Origin: Paralvinella palmiformis
Taxonomy: Eukaryota; Annelida; Polychaeta; Terebellida; Alvinellidae
Reading direction: 5' to 3'
Assembly: GCA_025642065.1 (NCBI GenBank)
Contig: JAODUP010000658.1
Location: 1 to 64,000, forward strand
Length of the DNA stretch: 64,000 nt
Under the pieces are notes generated by a model. The model saw nothing but the letters and a program-made list of their open reading frames with translations. It was not told where the DNA came from and searched no databases. Each line of letters begins with the position of its first letter. Position 1 is the stretch's first letter. Positions 61,708 through 64,000 of the stretch are shown here, piece by piece. The position numbers were made by a program, and so were the translations under genes.

Positions 61708-62328
61708 GAAAAGTACATGTTATTGAAAATAAATCATCACGTATGGGACTTTAATAGATATGTTATGAATATATGAAACACATTTTGATTTCCGTAATCT
61801 CACGATTGGCAAAAGAATGTTTTTATCATTATGGTTTAGCGAGTCCGGTTAAAACGCGACCCGCAAACGGACGTTCGCTAGATGGCACAGTCGTCGCGGA
61901 AATTGTCTATTGTATCCACATCAAAACAGCTAATACGTAACAGCGTCTGACAACATTTCTATCATGTAATAAATGTATATCACAGCAAGTATCTTATTTG
62001 CAGTTTTGTAGCACTGCTTCCCATTGATGATTCTTATTTACAAGCACCGACTGTGGCTGTATATTGAAACAGAGTCAATAACAGGGGACCAAAAAGCATG
62101 ACTATGCATAACCATGATAACTCCAATCTTAAAGCGTCTACGCTGGTTACTGCACCATACACTGGTGCTGTACCCTCGTATATCAGAGATGTATTGACAA
62201 TCCATGAAGGGTAGTGGTAATTACGGTCTAGTTCCAAGAATATTCTTGTATATAGTCCAAGACAGGAGACCGGACATTCATCTCCCAAACGGCAACTGTA
62301 TGGAATGCCTTCCCAATATTGTTATTGA

Positions 62329-62470
62329 TATGATTGATATTTTACGGCCGATCGAGCGACCTCCAAAGGTAATGAAGCGAAGTCAAAGATGAAACACCCT
62401 TCAGGTATGCCCACGCCGAGATTCGAACTGCGGTGATAGTGGTATGTGGTCCAATGCGCTACCAACTAGA
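62329..62470 (-). mobile_element. tRNA-derived SINE (family A), internally deleted
   Basis: TTTTACGGCC joins directly to GATCGAGCGACCTCCAAAGG, losing the CACTTTTGTGC-GGTAGGC segment. The inverted B-box is GAGATTCGAACTGCGG. The head is cut at CCAACTAG. Confidence 0.9.
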
Positions 62471-63824
62471 AATACGGCACTTAACAAATGCGTTATTATT
62501 ATTATTATATTGTACGTATTTGTTCAGGGAAAGGAACTTAGCCTCAAATATGTCCTGTAGCGTGGCTTTGATGGGTGAGATTTGCGGGTCTGTTATAATA
62601 AACCTACCGGCTGTTAATCCAGCTGCTAATTTCTTTATTAGATTCGGTCTAAAACAAACAGGAAAATACAATGGGGTGTATATTTACTTGAAGATCCAGA
62701 ACTTCCGGCTGAGATTTAATAGTTAGATATATTTTTAAAATTAAGTATCTATGCCTATATATTTATTAAGACAGTCACATTGCTAATTTCCCAGTGATCA
62801 AAATGATAAATTAACAATTTCTGAAATGACCCGGGATACTATCACCGTTATATTTAGGGCAGTAGTTGTGATGTATTAAACAGTCCATACTTTAATGTAG
62901 TGCGTGTGTGTGTTTGTGTGTGTTTGTGCGGGCGCGCGCGTGTGTGTACGTGTGTGTTCCACAGGGAGTGACTTACCTGGGGCACATCAAGTAATTACAT
63001 CATGATAAGTTGTATTGGAAAACCAGATTTCATGAAATTTAAGAAGTCACATTAGGCGTGGATGAATGTTCACTAAGTCACAAAAGTAAACGAGCGAGAA
63101 TTTGCTGTTAAGTTTTAATAAATCATGACGTTTACCGAAGACTGGATCAATATTTTGCTGTAATCCACATTTAGTTTACTTTGTAGTAGGCCTACTGTAT
63201 ATTTATTTTCAGTGTATCTGTAGTAAGTGGACTATTCTATCAGTCGTATCTAACTAGGTAACGTAAAACACGCACGCACACATAGATGCGGGTGCGCGCC
63301 AGAATACATCTTAGCTTCAAACTGTGAATTTGAATCTGGACAGTGATGTCCCTAGAGCTAGTAACAGCGAATTATTTACAGATACTACAGGGTAAGCCAA
63401 TATTAAATGACCCAAAAGTCTCGGAACTAATTATATGAAAATACCGAGAATTGTGGCCCTGGCTCGGAGTACTAGCAAACCATAAATATGGACTAGTCAA
63501 GTGAAACGTAGGCTTACTAACAGGAGTTCGTTCTACTTCAGAGTGTTTTCCAAGTCGGCAGATGAGGCTGTACCCTCCAACTACAGATGGAAGAAAGAAA
63601 TAGGTACATGTCACTCTACCAAGATAATGACAAGAGTCAAATAAATCTTTAGATACACTTGCTGTTCTCCGGATTAACGTTGATCAAAACAGCACATTGA
63701 GTCTCCTAAAATGACAGGAGACTTTAACATCTAGCCTAACTACCTCCTATTGAAATACCGTCCATGACCTGGCACACGTGTCTGACCTTTAACTCTCATA
63801 CGTTGGGTTTGCTTGTTGTTTGTT
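62471..63824. other. Intergenic, unrecognised
   Basis: Contains a TG/CG-alternating tract at about 62900-62957. Overlapping frames at 62433-62726 occur on both strands without family motifs. Confidence 0.5.
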
Positions 63825-63958
63825 TTGTTTTTCGGGGAGAACCCCCCAGGCTGTCGCTTATTCGGCACAGCCTCTATGTTGGAGTGGTTGAGAAACCTCC
63901 TCACCCACCACTCACAGGGGAGCAGTACGGAAAGATGGAGCCAAAATGACGGGATTTC
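63825..63958 (+). repeat. Dispersed repeat family B, partial copy
   Basis: Opposite orientation to the copy at 12840-13150, sharing AGGCTGTCGCTTATTCGGCA, TTGAGAAACCTCCTC and GAGCAGTACGGAAAGATGGA. It diverges after AAAATGACGGG. Confidence 0.82.
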
Positions 63959-64000
63959 GGAGCATCTGAGACCAAATGTCACCAATATATAATAAAAAAA

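Noticed and set aside
62034..62288. Minus-strand frame ending in a hydrophobic stretch (WLCIVMLFGPLLLTLF)
   Set aside because: Could be a membrane segment but has no homology cue, no splice signals and no promoter.

Overview
The window is animal nuclear DNA, most likely from a marine mollusc or a related lophotrochozoan. Genes are split into many small exons with GT-AG introns, the sequence is AT-rich, and it is crowded with microsatellites, tRNA-derived SINEs ending in (ATC)n, decayed LINEs and hAT DNA transposons. The animal call is firm. The mollusc call is inference from repeat style and the gene set. I see no bacterial operons, CRISPR arrays or genuine tRNA/rRNA genes.

Three protein-coding genes can be rebuilt exon by exon with every splice phase matching. 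(1) Minus strand, 27878 to 15889: a 10-exon fold-type-I PLP-dependent aminotransferase of 409 residues, resembling the fungal YER152C type. (2) Plus strand, 38064 to 46606: an 18-exon far upstream element-binding protein (FUBP/KHSRP family) of 673 residues with four KH domains, an RGG-like linker and two C-terminal tyrosine motifs. (3) Minus strand, 54661 to 51062: a 5-exon inosine/uridine-type nucleoside hydrolase of 318 residues. Genes 1 and 2 diverge across about 10 kb filled with LINE debris; genes 2 and 3 converge. They have no evident joint pathway and look like ordinary neighbours.

Two partial genes are suggested by good local signals. At 9325-8701 (minus) a TATA box, a non-coding exon and a signal-peptide exon end in C-x3-C-x2-C, the spacing that opens vertebrate opioid-peptide precursors. 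At 1361-1797 (plus) an open frame ends in what looks like the first half of a THAP zinc finger cut by a splice donor at the usual place.

Layout: 1-425 perfect 90-bp tandem array; 0.4-5.9 kb AT-rich DNA with a 23-bp minisatellite; 5.9-13.5 kb SINE cluster plus the peptide-precursor locus; 13.8-15.5 kb LINE; 15.9-27.9 kb aminotransferase; 31.0-36.3 kb LINE domain; 36.7 kb fold-back; 38.1-46.6 kb FUBP; 51.1-54.7 kb nucleoside hydrolase; 55.3-56.3 kb two LINE 3' ends in inverted orientation; 58.7-64 kb repeats, including a duplicated 42-bp palindrome and a transposon-derived coding relic. One hAT family sits in introns of both the aminotransferase and FUBP, in opposite orientation, one copy still flanked by an exact 8-bp target duplication.
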